Source: JAMWCX01 sp964352425 (GTDB taxonomy: Bacteria; Omnitrophota; Gorgyraeia; 2-01-FULL-45-10). From it: a stretch of 64,000 nucleotides of DNA. Every line of letters starts with the position of its first letter. The stretch's first letter is position 1. Positions 1-7,362 of this stretch are shown here, piece by piece. Position numbers and translations under genes: made by a program. The notes below the pieces were generated by a model. The model saw only the letters and a list, made by a program, of their open reading frames with translations. It was not told where the DNA came from and ran no database searches. The stretch spans positions 1-64,000 of the forward strand of contig CAYGRZ010000004.1 in NCBI GenBank assembly GCA_964352425.1, read 5' to 3'.

Positions 1-77
1 GAATGTCAAAATGCATTTATCGACGACAGTAATAGCATGATTTGGACACTAGTGATTAGGCATGCACATTCGCTGTG

Positions 78-210
78 AACAAATTTTGATGCCTGCCCGA
101 CTGCATGAAAACACATTCTGGCAGGCGGGGCCAATGAACCCGGACGGTAGGTTAACTGTTGACAGGTTTCATTGGCCGTGCTGAATCGCCAAGGGGTATC
201 AAAATTTGTT
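78..210. repeat. Inverted-repeat element in the gene-free left end
   Basis: Positions 1-291 hold no gene I can support. Within them aacaaattttgat (78-90) is the exact reverse complement of atcaaaatttgtt (198-210), and the match continues outwards with a few mismatches to 74-92 and 196-214. Nested inside, ggccaatgaa pairs with ttcattggcc. The interior segment near 91-130 (gcctgcccgactgcatg ... ggcaggcgggg) is closely similar to the segment at 819-859 inside the next repeat element, so the two are related. This looks like a short non-autonomous MITE/REP-type element; no transposase is present. Confidence 0.6.
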
Positions 211-291
211 AGCAGTCGCTACGGCTTCGCACAAAAGTCCCGCCGCCTGGAACCTTCTAACTTGACAATCCTAACCCAATAAATAAAATAG

Positions 292-681
292 TCACGGTAG
301 TCTATATCGGCTCGTCGAAATCAGCATTTGATTAAACAAATTTCTGTCAACTATATAAGCAATTATTAGCAGTACCGCCGGTATTGCCAAAACAAATACA
401 ATAAGCATGGTCATCAAATACTTTCTTATCCCGATTTTATCACTGCATTCTTTGCAAACATGCTTATATATAGGACCGCGTCCTTTACGGAAATCGCTAA
501 GATATTTAATAGCTTTTGACTCTGGCATACCCTTTCCGCATTTGTCACACTTTATAATCTTATCGTAGTTCCTATATTCATCCAGATCCTTCCTGTCCGC
601 AGAAAGCAGCCTATCTCCGCATAATAAGCATATGCCCCAACTATCGTCATAGATTTTCATACACTTAGGGCATTTTTTCAT
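292..681 (-). CDS. Small zinc-ribbon membrane protein
   Basis: A 129-residue protein of unknown function. The N-terminus has CPKC at residues 4-7 followed by CLLC at about 18-21, a zinc-ribbon pair. A second ribbon is formed by CDKC (about 45-48) and CKEC (about 76-79). A single hydrophobic helix lies at about 91-111 (rich in L, I, V, A), so the ribbons probably sit on one side of the membrane with a short polar tail on the other. The ATG at 681 has a purine-rich Shine-Dalgarno (AGGAGATGAG) directly upstream. The left arm of a repeat element begins a few bases upstream of it. I do not recognise a specific family; treble zinc-ribbon plus one helix is common in small bacterial hypotheticals. 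Confidence 0.75.
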   Translation of the reverse strand: MKKCPKCMKIYDDSWGICLLCGDRLLSADRKDLDEYRNYDKIIKCDKCGKGMPESKAIKYLSDFRKGRGPIYKHVCKECSDKIGIRKYLMTMLIVFVLAIPAVLLIIAYIVDRNLFNQMLISTSRYRLP

Positions 682-691
682 CTCATCTCCT

Positions 692-976
692 AAAATTTTT
701 CGGCTTGGCGTAGAGTGGCGGAACTTTCGGGTGCGTGCCGAAGCGAATCTTTAAAATTTCGATACCTTATGCCGATCCAGGCTTCACCATCGAAATTTTA
801 ACGACAGTGAGCGAGGATGCCTGCCCGCCTGTATGAGAACACATGCTGGCAGGCGGGGCTAATCCGAGCGAACGACCCTTCGGCAGGCTCAGGGTCGTCC
901 TGAGCAAAGTCGAAGGACGACGAGCGGAGGCACCACCCGAAAGTAAACGCCCTCTGAAAAGTCGAAAAATTTTCCG
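692..976. repeat. MITE/REP-like inverted-repeat element, copy A
   Basis: The left arm (692-738) and the right arm (929-976) are imperfect reverse complements: aaatttttcg ... actttcgggtg against cacccgaaagt ... cgaaaaattt. Several nested hairpins lie inside: ttaaaatttcgat (751-763) pairs perfectly with atcgaaattttaa (789-801); cccgcctg (824-831) with caggcggg; cgaccct with agggtcg near 873-897; cgtcct with aggacg near 897-919. The right arm is nearly the same sequence as 3178-3229. The element fills the whole gap between two minus-strand genes and its right arm runs to the stop codon of the TIGR04073-like gene, so it may also act as a 3' structure. There is no ORF inside. Confidence 0.7.
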
Positions 977-977
977 T

Positions 978-1307
978 CTATTGTGAGCGGTCCCACATGA
1001 ATTCGGGTTCCATCACGGGCTGGTATCCTTCGGGGACCGGGAACGGGAACGTCACGATCTCGAATGCTCCCACAGCGAGACGCTTGATCATCGTGGCTAT
1101 CCCTTTCGGGATGCCCAGGAATATGGACTCGGCGACCCCCAGTTCCTTATAATACGTATCGGTCACGGTCTTCGGGATCTCGAATGGGCTCGTGATGACA
1201 TTCGCCACGCCCCGGCCCAATTTCCTCGCGGCATCCTGGCAATATCCGCATGCCGCCAGGTTCACAACGGCCAGCGCGACGATAACCACCGCTATTACCT
1301 TTTTCAT
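978..1307 (-). CDS. Exosortase system-associated lipoprotein, TIGR04073-like
   Basis: A 109-residue exported protein. The N-terminus is a lipoprotein signal with lipobox LAAC (C20). The mature part begins with ARKLGRGVANVITSPFEIPK, the pattern I associate with the TIGR04073 family, short proteins that occur in genomes with exosortase/PEP-CTERM-type sorting. The middle has a glycine-rich hydrophobic stretch (IFLGIPKGIATMIKRLAVG) and the end a PFPVPEGY-type motif. Its molecular role is unknown. The ATG at 1307 has a strong Shine-Dalgarno (GGAGGCG). It follows the 122-aa exported protein by 27 nt and probably shares its transcript. No exosortase or PEP-CTERM substrate is in this window. The family call rests on recalled motif similarity. 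Confidence 0.7.
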   Translation of the reverse strand: MKKVIAVVIVALAVVNLAACGYCQDAARKLGRGVANVITSPFEIPKTVTDTYYKELGVAESIFLGIPKGIATMIKRLAVGAFEIVTFPFPVPEGYQPVMEPEFMWDRSQ

Positions 1308-1334
1308 TGCACGCCTCCTCTCTTCTTTTACTTC

Positions 1335-1703
1335 CTACTGCGTCAGTTTATTTTCACGCCCCGTCTGTTTTACCGAGACTTTTTGCACCTTGTACGGGAT
1401 GCGGCTCTCAAGGCCGTAACGCTGATACTGGACGGCAACATAATCGCCTACGCTGATGTCGGAGAGCTTTATCTCATAGCTGTCATAAATGTCATAGCGC
1501 AGCTCTGTATCCGCCGTAATCGGAAACGTGATACTTGTCCCGCCCTGCACTGTCAGCGTCGAATTGGCCGTATCCACGGCGGTGACCGTGCCCTCGAGAA
1601 CGCGCATGTCTTCGTCCGCGGACTGCGCCACGCAGACTGATGGCGCCGTCGCCATCGCGCCCATTACCAGCATCACAGCCGCAACGATCATTACCCTGAT
1701 CAT
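1335..1703 (-). CDS. Small exported protein, DUF5666/OB-fold-like
   Basis: A 122-residue protein with a cleavable-looking signal peptide (residues 1-26, ending PSVCVAQ-A). The mature part, about 95 residues, alternates beta-strand-like segments: VLEGTVTAVDTANSTLTVQG, then TDLTELR-like and ISVGDYVAVQYQ. The order 'G-x-V-x-x-V-D ... L-T-V ... D-I-x-V-G-D-x-V' is typical of small secreted DUF5666/OB-like beta-barrels. No catalytic residues are evident. It sits between hypC and the TIGR04073-like gene on the same strand, with 45 nt to hypC and an AGAGAGG ribosome-binding site. Function is unknown. Confidence 0.7.
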   Translation of the reverse strand: MIRVMIVAAVMLVMGAMATAPSVCVAQSADEDMRVLEGTVTAVDTANSTLTVQGGTSITFPITADTELRYDIYDSYEIKLSDISVGDYVAVQYQRYGLESRIPYKVQKVSVKQTGRENKLTQ

Positions 1704-1748
1704 GTGAACCTCTCTTTCTGTATACTGCAGGCCGTACCGCCCGGATCG

Positions 1749-1955
1749 TTATAGTTCCTTCAGCAGCTTAAGCGTCCGCTTCGCTTCTTTCTCCTTCACC
1801 TTCCCGATGGCGAAGCCGGCGTGCAGGAGGATATAGTCGCCGACCGCGGGGTCCTTCAATAAGGTGAAGTTGGCCCTGCGCCGCAAAGACCCCCCCTCGA
1901 CGATGCCTTCGGCTCCGTCGAGCGAAACTATCTTCATCGGTATCGCTAAGCACAT
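1749..1955 (-). CDS. hypC: HypC/HupF-family hydrogenase maturation chaperone
   Basis: A 68-residue protein beginning MCLAIPMKI, the HypC signature in which Cys2 is essential for holding the Fe(CN)2CO intermediate with HypD before delivery to the [NiFe]-hydrogenase large subunit. The following IVEGGSLRRRANFTLL and VGDYILLHAGFAIGKV match the OB-fold core (GDYVLVHAGFAI) of the family, and the length is close to normal. The start codon overlaps the 3' end of the HypF-like gene by 10 nt, so the two are translationally coupled. No hydrogenase, hypD, hypE, hypA or hypB lies in the window; those would have to be elsewhere. Confidence 0.93.
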   Translation of the reverse strand: MCLAIPMKIVSLDGAEGIVEGGSLRRRANFTLLKDPAVGDYILLHAGFAIGKVKEKEAKRTLKLLKEL

Positions 1956-3070
1956 CGTGTCCTCGCGATCGCGATCTGCCCTAACGGGATGCCGGAGTCG
2001 TTGGTATTGACCTTCGAATGCAGAAAGACCTTGAATCCTTTTTTCCGCAAGATCGCCGCGGCCTTTGCCGTCAGATACTTGTTCTGGAAGACACCGCCGC
2101 TCAGCACGACCGTATCGATGCGGGTCCTCCGCTTCAGCCTCGAGGAGACCTCCGCTATTATCTCGGCTATCGTGTTGTGGAATTTTGCGGAGACCGTGCC
2201 GCGGCTTAATCCTTTCGCCATGTCTCTGGCGATCCCCTCGAAAAGCTTGCGGTAGCCGACCAGGATCTTTTCGCCGTCGGTCCGTATATTGAATTCGTAA
2301 TGGTCAAACCTGCCGCGCGCGGCGACCTTCTCAAGCTCGATCGGCAGCTCCGCTTCGGAACCCGATCTCATTGTGCAGAGGATGATGCTCGCGGCGGCAT
2401 CGAAGAGCCTGCCCACGCTCGAGGTGAGCGGCGCGTTCACACGGCCCTCGACCATCCTCTTCACGATGCGCCACGCCCTGCGGTCGAGTGAGCGCGTAAA
2501 ATCCATATCGAGATCCATAAAACTTTCCCCGAACGTGCCGTACAGGTGCATCGCGGCCATCCGCCACGGCTCCGCGATCGCGGCCTCGCCGCCGGGCATC
2601 GGGACATACTCGAAGTGGGCGGCCCGCTTGAAGCGCCTGGGGCTGCCGGTGAAGAATTCGCCTCCCCAAACGCATCCGTCCCAGCCGGCCCCCGTCCCGT
2701 CGAACGCCACGCCGATCACGTCGGTCTTTATGCCGTTGTCGACGATCGCGCTCGCGACGTGCGCCTCATGATGCTGGACATCGCAGAGCTCTATGATGAA
2801 GCGCTCGAGCCCGTACATCTCGGCAAAGCGCGTTGAGTGGTACGAGGGGTGATGGTCGCACGCAATCAGCTTCGGCCGGATGCCGGTCAGCCGTCCGCTC
2901 CGCCGAACGGCATCCTCGTATCTGGCAAGGTTGGCGAGGTCACTCAGGTCGCCGAAGCCTTCGAACAGGAATGCCTTATCGGCCTTCGCGATCGCGAAAG
3001 CCCCCTTCAGGTCAGCGCCGGTGGCCAGGATCGGTTTTTTCAGCCTGAACGGCAGATGGATGGTCTTCAC
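1946..3070 (-). CDS. Stand-alone HypF C-terminal (Kae1-like) carbamoyltransferase domain
   Basis: A 374-residue protein equal to only the C-terminal Kae1-like domain of HypF, the enzyme that makes the thiocarboxamide on HypE for the cyanide ligands of [NiFe]-hydrogenase. Diagnostic motifs: DVQHHEAHVASAI (metal-binding HHxAH), GVAFDGTGAGWDGCVWGGEF (nucleotide loop) and VLSGGVFQNKYL near the end. Full HypF is about 750 residues, with acylphosphatase, double zinc-finger and YrdC domains first; all three are absent. The N-terminus matches the natural start of the Kae1-like domain, so this looks like a true short protein rather than a broken fragment. The start is GTG at 3070 with no Shine-Dalgarno but a TGATATAAT box just upstream. 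It overlaps hypC. The missing domains could be encoded elsewhere. Confidence 0.9.
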   Translation of the reverse strand: MKTIHLPFRLKKPILATGADLKGAFAIAKADKAFLFEGFGDLSDLANLARYEDAVRRSGRLTGIRPKLIACDHHPSYHSTRFAEMYGLERFIIELCDVQHHEAHVASAIVDNGIKTDVIGVAFDGTGAGWDGCVWGGEFFTGSPRRFKRAAHFEYVPMPGGEAAIAEPWRMAAMHLYGTFGESFMDLDMDFTRSLDRRAWRIVKRMVEGRVNAPLTSSVGRLFDAAASIILCTMRSGSEAELPIELEKVAARGRFDHYEFNIRTDGEKILVGYRKLFEGIARDMAKGLSRGTVSAKFHNTIAEIIAEVSSRLKRRTRIDTVVLSGGVFQNKYLTAKAAAILRKKGFKVFLHSKVNTNDSGIPLGQIAIARTRCA

Positions 3071-3078
3071 AGGGTAAT

Positions 3079-3084
3079 ATTATA
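3079..3084 (-). promoter_or_regulatory. Extended -10 promoter of the HypF-like/hypC operon; likely leaderless start
   Basis: On the minus strand the sequence reads TGATATAAT, a consensus extended -10 (TG-n-TATAAT, with TATAAT at 3084-3079), then 8 nt, then the GTG start codon at 3070. A transcript from this box would start at or within about 2 nt of the start codon, so the mRNA would be leaderless. That agrees with the lack of any Shine-Dalgarno. No good -35 is seen at 17 nt, as expected for an extended -10 promoter. Confidence 0.55.
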
Positions 3085-3107
3085 TCAAATGGGCGCGCTT
3101 TGGGGGA

Positions 3108-3229
3108 GATTTTTCGGCAGCTACAAGAGCGGCGGTGACTTTTGGGCACTCGCCTCCGCCTGCCTGCCGGCAGGAAGGCGGAGGCACCTTCCGAAAGTAA
3201 ACGCCCTCAGGTGAAGCAGAAAAATTTTC
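3108..3229. repeat. MITE/REP-like inverted-repeat element, copy B
   Basis: The left arm (3108-3160) and right arm (3178-3229) are imperfect reverse complements and share the outer sequence of copy A: ggaggcacc..ccgaaagtaaacgccctc is common to 3181-3209 and 927-954, followed in both by agaaaaattttcc or cgaaaaattttcc. The centre is a near-perfect palindrome, gcctccgcctgcctgcc (3152-3168) against 3169-3185 with one mismatch. The right arm ends at the stop codon of the 339-aa gene, the same placement as copy A has to its neighbour. It fills most of the gap between the HypF-like gene and the MetE-like gene. Terminator-like folding is likely. Confidence 0.7.
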
Positions 3230-3233
3230 CTAT

Positions 3234-4253
3234 CTATTTCTGGAGATTTGCGGAGACGATGCGGGCGGTCTCGAGGACCTTCGTCGCGCGGTCTTCGTCG
3301 AGCGTGCCGACGCCGCAGCTCGGCGTGACGATCGACGATATGCCGTCTCCGGGGATACCCTTATCGGTGAGGACGTTAAGCTCTGCCTTAAGCTTCTCGG
3401 CGAGCGCCTTGCCGGATTCCCTGTCGATAGCGTCCGAGCTCGGGACGATACCCCAGGCTATCGTAGAGCCCCTGGCCAGGAACGCCCTGATATCGGCGCT
3501 GTAGAGGAGGAACTCCTTTGAGAAGCCGTAGGCGTCGAAGTTCACTATGTCGAGGTTTCGCTTCAGGAGAAGCGACCAGTCGGTGTTGCCGCAGCAATGC
3601 AGGCCGGCCAGCGCCCCCTCTTCCTTGATCGCCGCTATGAGCTCGTCGAGCTTCGCGACCGCCTCCTGGAGATTGATATTCACGTAACTCGAGCCTATCG
3701 AGACCAGATATGGCTCATCGATGAATATGATTACCGCGCCAAACGCCTTCTTCAGCTTCCTGATCTGCCAGCGCGCGCGCATGCAGAGCATTTTGGTGAG
3801 GATCTCGAACAGGTCTTTATCGTATATGATCGAGCGCTTGTTCTCGTCGGTAACGGTCAGCGCGTAGCTTATCGGGCCCGTCACGTGACCCTTGACGTAC
3901 TTGATGTCCCTGGGGGCGGTCTTGAGCTGCTCGAGGAACTCATAGAAACCTTCGGCAAAGCGCTCCGATATCCTGAAGAACTCGACGTTGCCGTCGAGGT
4001 AGTTCTTATAGACCTCCTCCGCGGTCTCGGCGACGCCTGCGGTCTCGAGATGTATGGTCTTATTACCCTCGTCGATGACGATCCCGGGAAGGTGCTCGGA
4101 GAACTGCGCGTACATGTTCTCGAGGAACGACCTGCGGGGAAGCTGGGGCCAGAACGGGATGGTCCTGAAATTATCGAAGACGACGCGGCATGCGGATTTC
4201 GCGTCCTTGAACGGGACGCTCCCGATGCCGGTGGCGTCGAAATTGAACTTCAT
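3234..4253 (-). CDS. UROD/MetE-like (methionine synthase II family) protein
   Basis: A 339-residue single-domain TIM-barrel protein of the uroporphyrinogen decarboxylase/cobalamin-independent methionine synthase superfamily. It opens with ATGIGSVPFKD, the 'T-x-I-G-S-x-P' start of MetE-type catalytic domains. LHCCGNTDW in the middle supplies His and Cys of the methyltransferase zinc site, and TPSCGVGTLDED near the end supplies the last Cys. GHVTGPISYAL and FIDEPYL are further family motifs. It is much shorter than MetE (about 750 aa), as for archaeal-type core enzymes and corrinoid methyltransferases. Substrate is unknown: methyl transfer to a thiol is likely, homocysteine possible. It stands alone between two hairpin-rich gaps. 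Confidence 0.82.
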   Translation of the reverse strand: MKFNFDATGIGSVPFKDAKSACRVVFDNFRTIPFWPQLPRRSFLENMYAQFSEHLPGIVIDEGNKTIHLETAGVAETAEEVYKNYLDGNVEFFRISERFAEGFYEFLEQLKTAPRDIKYVKGHVTGPISYALTVTDENKRSIIYDKDLFEILTKMLCMRARWQIRKLKKAFGAVIIFIDEPYLVSIGSSYVNINLQEAVAKLDELIAAIKEEGALAGLHCCGNTDWSLLLKRNLDIVNFDAYGFSKEFLLYSADIRAFLARGSTIAWGIVPSSDAIDRESGKALAEKLKAELNVLTDKGIPGDGISSIVTPSCGVGTLDEDRATKVLETARIVSANLQK

Positions 4254-4276
4254 ACAATTCCCATGATTGATTGCAG

Positions 4277-4340
4277 ATGATTACACAGATTAAAATAGAT
4301 TACACAGATTTCATTGGATAGCTTTAATCTGTGTAATCAT
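4277..4340. terminator. Long hairpin between htpX-like and MetE-like genes
   Basis: atgattacacagattaaa (4277-4294) is the exact reverse complement of 4323-4340, an 18-bp stem. A direct partial copy, gattacacagatt, lies in the loop at 4298-4310. The structure follows the stop of the HtpX-like gene by about 10 nt on the minus strand, so it could stop transcription, but the required U-tract is weak. The cacagatt-type motif is also a frequent dispersed repeat in environmental genomes, so a repeat origin is equally likely. Confidence 0.5.
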
Positions 4341-4349
4341 TTCTAAATT

Positions 4350-5312
4350 TTAACTTTTATTCCACTCGCTCAGGCGCTTTATCCTCTTGAGCATGTTCGG
4401 GTGGGTGCTCAAGAGCTCCAGGAGCCTGTCGCCGGTGCCGAGCTTCACCGCGCGGCCCTGCAGCGCGGCGAGCTCGCCCTCCGAGATGGTGCCGCTCTTG
4501 TCGAGGTCGAGGTCGCGCAGGGATTTAAGTTCTTTCATCGCCCTCGAAGGGTCGTTGGCGAAGAACGCCTTCATCCCCTCGACATCCTTGATCGCGTCTT
4601 TCGGCATCCGCGCCGAGCCGTAGACGAGCTTATAGAGCGCCGAGGCCAGCCACGCCGGCTGGTTGCCGAGGTCCATCGAGCCCTTGTCGGCGAAATATTC
4701 CCTCACGCGAGAGCCATAGAGGACGAGCAGGTTCGTGATAAAGTAAAAAACGAGCGCGACCAGCCCGACGAGGGCGGTATTGCCCGAGTTCCTGTCGCGC
4801 CTGTTCCCGTAGAAGAGGAACTGCCAGGCAATCCTGTAGAGTATGACCGGTATGACGGAAAGGAGAGTTATTGTGAGGACGTCCCTGTTCTTGATGTGGC
4901 TCATCTCGTGGCCGAGTACGGCCCTCAGCTCCTGCTGGTTCAGCAGGTTCATGACGCCCTCGGTTACGCATATCCTGCCGTCCTTTATCGAGCGGCCGAA
5001 CGCGAACGCGTTCGGGATCGAGACCTGCGCGATGCCTATGCGCGGCATCGGAATATTGGCTGCCGTGGCGAGGTTGCGCACCATCGCCTGCAGCTCCGGG
5101 TGTTCGCCCGGCTTCAGGTACCGCACGCGCATCGACCACTCGACGATCGTCGGGCCGAGCATATACTGGACAAGCATCATCACCAGCGACACGACCAGGT
5201 AGAAATTGAAGTTCCTGACGCCGAGGGAGTAGCTTATCATCGATACAACGGCGTAGATTATCGCAAAGAGCAGAGCCGTCAGGAGCCACATACGGAGTCG
5301 TAATCCTATCAT
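4350..5312 (-). CDS. htpX: HtpX-type M48 membrane zinc metalloprotease with an EF-hand loop
   Basis: A 320-residue inner-membrane protease of the HtpX/M48B family, which degrades misfolded membrane proteins. It has two N-terminal helices (about 7-30 and 34-53), the zinc motif HEMSH at 135-139 and the third ligand Glu205 in SRVREYFAD, and two further helices (about 147-170 and 180-200). The fold and order match HtpX. Between the protease core and C-terminus a canonical 12-residue EF-hand calcium loop is inserted: D269-x-D271-x-S273-G274-x-I276-S277-x-x-E280. E. coli HtpX lacks this. The start overlaps nothing; 15 nt separate it from the ROK gene upstream, so they are probably cotranscribed. 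The EF-hand suggests calcium control or binding, which is inference. Confidence 0.93.
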   Translation of the reverse strand: MIGLRLRMWLLTALLFAIIYAVVSMISYSLGVRNFNFYLVVSLVMMLVQYMLGPTIVEWSMRVRYLKPGEHPELQAMVRNLATAANIPMPRIGIAQVSIPNAFAFGRSIKDGRICVTEGVMNLLNQQELRAVLGHEMSHIKNRDVLTITLLSVIPVILYRIAWQFLFYGNRRDRNSGNTALVGLVALVFYFITNLLVLYGSRVREYFADKGSMDLGNQPAWLASALYKLVYGSARMPKDAIKDVEGMKAFFANDPSRAMKELKSLRDLDLDKSGTISEGELAALQGRAVKLGTGDRLLELLSTHPNMLKRIKRLSEWNKS

Positions 5313-5327
5313 CGCATCACCTCTATG

Positions 5328-6557
5328 TTATGCCTGTATGAACACTTCCCGTGCCGCCAGGGACGCCGCGCCGAGCACGATCGCGTTCTCCCCCAGCAGG
5401 CTCGGGGTCATCTTCACGACGCTCATCGTCTCTTCGAACCCGTACTTCCTCACCGCTGCCCTGAGCGGGTCCATGAATATATCCCCCGCCTTCTCGACGC
5501 CGCCGCCGATGACGACCACATCCGGGTTGAAGAAGTTGACCAGGTACGCCAGCTTTACGCCCAGCGTCCTGGCAGCACCGGCGACGAGCTCGATCGCCAC
5601 CTTGTCGCCCTTCTTCGCCGCGGCGATGACCGTCTCCTTGGTTATCGCCTTTACATCGCCCTGGGCCAGCCCCAGGATCTCGGTCGATATGCCTTTTTCG
5701 ATGGCCTTCCGCGTCTCGGAGACGATGCCGAGATCGACGCCCCACGGCCTCAGGTGCGTGAACTCTTTCGGGTAGTTCTTCTCATCGCGCTGGAGGCCCT
5801 CGAACAATATCTGTAATTCGCCCGCGCATCCGCTCGAGCCTATGTAGACGTCGCCGTGGACGACGAGCCCGCTCCCCACGTCCGAATACATGTAGAGCAT
5901 GTTCTCGACATCCGCGCCCGGGTTCAAGGTCTTCTCGCCGAATGCGGCGCAGGAGGCGTCGTTACCGATATAGGCAGGCATATTGAACTTGTCCTCGAGC
6001 GTCTTGACGACCTTCAGGAAGCCGACCTTCGTCCTCCCGCGCACCGGATCGGTGTCGTGCATGGTGCCGGACGAGTAATCGACGATGCCGGAGAGGCCGA
6101 TACCGATGCACTGTATCTGGCTGCGGTCGATCTTGCTCTTGGCTATGACGTCGTCAATGATCGTGATCACGGACGGGACAAGCTCCTCCATATTCACGTG
6201 CGGCCTGACCATCCTGGCCAGGCTTATCGCCTTTATCTTCAGGTCGGCGATGATGGCGATGATATTGTCCGGCCCGATGTCGACGCCGACGATGTAAGCG
6301 CTCCTGGCGTTCAGCTCCAGCAGCTCCGCCCTCCTTCCTCCGGTCGATACGTCGAGGCCGACTTCGAGGACCATCCTCTTATCGATATAATAGTCGAGGT
6401 AGTTGGTGATCGTGACGATATTATAGCCGAGGATCCTCGATATCTCCGCTTTCGAGATCGGGCTCTTCTTCCTGATCAACTCAAGGATGGCAAGGTTCTT
6501 TCGCTCCCTGTCATGCAGGATATGGTACGTGAACATGCCGTCCGATTTTAAAGCCAT
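5328..6557 (-). CDS. ROK-family transcriptional regulator
   Basis: A 409-residue ROK protein with an N-terminal winged helix-turn-helix (about 15-75; NLAILELIRKKSPISKAEIS is the recognition region). The ROK ATPase fold follows: VGVDIGPDNI phosphate-1 loop, AYIGNDASCAAFGE with the catalytic-type Asp, and VVIGGGVEKAGD adenosine motif near 360. It is the repressor class (NagC, Mlc, XylR) that senses sugars. The usual zinc motif CxCGxxGCxE is reduced to GSSGCAGE, so the structural zinc is probably lost. It overlaps the 269-aa gene by 10 nt at the end of the sugar ABC operon, so it most likely regulates this glucan locus. Ligand unknown. The ATG at 6557 has GAGGAAG upstream. Confidence 0.9.
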   Translation of the reverse strand: MALKSDGMFTYHILHDRERKNLAILELIRKKSPISKAEISRILGYNIVTITNYLDYYIDKRMVLEVGLDVSTGGRRAELLELNARSAYIVGVDIGPDNIIAIIADLKIKAISLARMVRPHVNMEELVPSVITIIDDVIAKSKIDRSQIQCIGIGLSGIVDYSSGTMHDTDPVRGRTKVGFLKVVKTLEDKFNMPAYIGNDASCAAFGEKTLNPGADVENMLYMYSDVGSGLVVHGDVYIGSSGCAGELQILFEGLQRDEKNYPKEFTHLRPWGVDLGIVSETRKAIEKGISTEILGLAQGDVKAITKETVIAAAKKGDKVAIELVAGAARTLGVKLAYLVNFFNPDVVVIGGGVEKAGDIFMDPLRAAVRKYGFEETMSVVKMTPSLLGENAIVLGAASLAAREVFIQA

Positions 6558-7357
6558 CGCATCTTCCTCGCTTTGGAAAGGTATATATCTTTCAGGAATA
6601 TTGTGGCGCCGGCGCTGTTGCCGACGGTAAGGTTGCCGAACTCGAATTTTACCGCGATGATGCTCGACAGGTCGACCGCCTTCCTGACCGGTATGAAATT
6701 TATCTTGTAGAGCTGCCAGTCCCTCGACAGCGTCGTCGAGGCGTCATGCTCCATCCTGTACGAGCGCTTGTCGATATCGACGATCACAAGCCCAAGCAGC
6801 TCGCCGCCGGAATTGCCCCGCGCGACGAACTTCAGGTCGAGCTTGCCCAGGTCAACCGGCTCTTTCAGCTCTATCGCGTAATTCGCCCAGCCGCTGCCTT
6901 TGGCGTTCGAGAGCACGATATGCTCGTCGGTCGTGCTGCTGCCGGTCAGGGCGTCGCCCATGAACGACGTGCTCTTCACAATATCGCCGTTGGTGGACGT
7001 GCCCTTCAGCAGGAAGACGCCCTTATCCTTCAGGTTCTCGAAGTTTATCCTGCCGCCCTCGACCGTCACCGACGGTATCTCACCCAGTATCCTGACCCTG
7101 ACATCGACCTGGCTCTTCGTGAACATCGCTGTGACGGCGACCGCGATCGAGAACGCGGCGATGAGCCACGGAAGCATCTTCAGGGTGAACATGCCCCTCA
7201 AGATCTCTTTTTTGGTCTTCTTCCGCGGAGCCGTCTTAAGGTAGGTGTTCGCTATCTCGTCGCGCAGCGACGCCTGCAGGTTCCTCTCTCGAAGAGGTTT
7301 TTCCGGGGCCTTCGCGTCGCACCCCGCGTCTTTTTTCTCAGCCATAGTGACCGCCAT
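6548..7357 (-). CDS. Membrane-anchored protein with a jelly-roll-like extracytoplasmic domain
   Basis: A 269-residue protein of unknown function. A basic cytoplasmic N-terminus of about 65 residues is followed by one transmembrane helix at about 58-83 (MLPWLIAAFSIAVAVTAMF). The remaining 185 residues are beta-rich, with patterns (YAIELKEPVDLGKLDLKFVA, RDWQLYKINF, SSIIAVKFEFGN, IFLKDIYLSK) like those of the carbohydrate-binding-type modules in the neighbouring enzymes: a 'D-W-x-x-x-I ... F-x-F-G ... I-x-L-x-D-I' jelly-roll. The fit to a named family is not certain. It sits 5 nt after the second permease and overlaps the ROK gene, so it belongs to the transport operon. It may present bound sugar to the permeases, which is inference. 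Confidence 0.7.
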   Translation of the reverse strand: MAVTMAEKKDAGCDAKAPEKPLRERNLQASLRDEIANTYLKTAPRKKTKKEILRGMFTLKMLPWLIAAFSIAVAVTAMFTKSQVDVRVRILGEIPSVTVEGGRINFENLKDKGVFLLKGTSTNGDIVKSTSFMGDALTGSSTTDEHIVLSNAKGSGWANYAIELKEPVDLGKLDLKFVARGNSGGELLGLVIVDIDKRSYRMEHDASTTLSRDWQLYKINFIPVRKAVDLSSIIAVKFEFGNLTVGNSAGATIFLKDIYLSKARKMRWL

Positions 7358-7362
7358 CTCTT

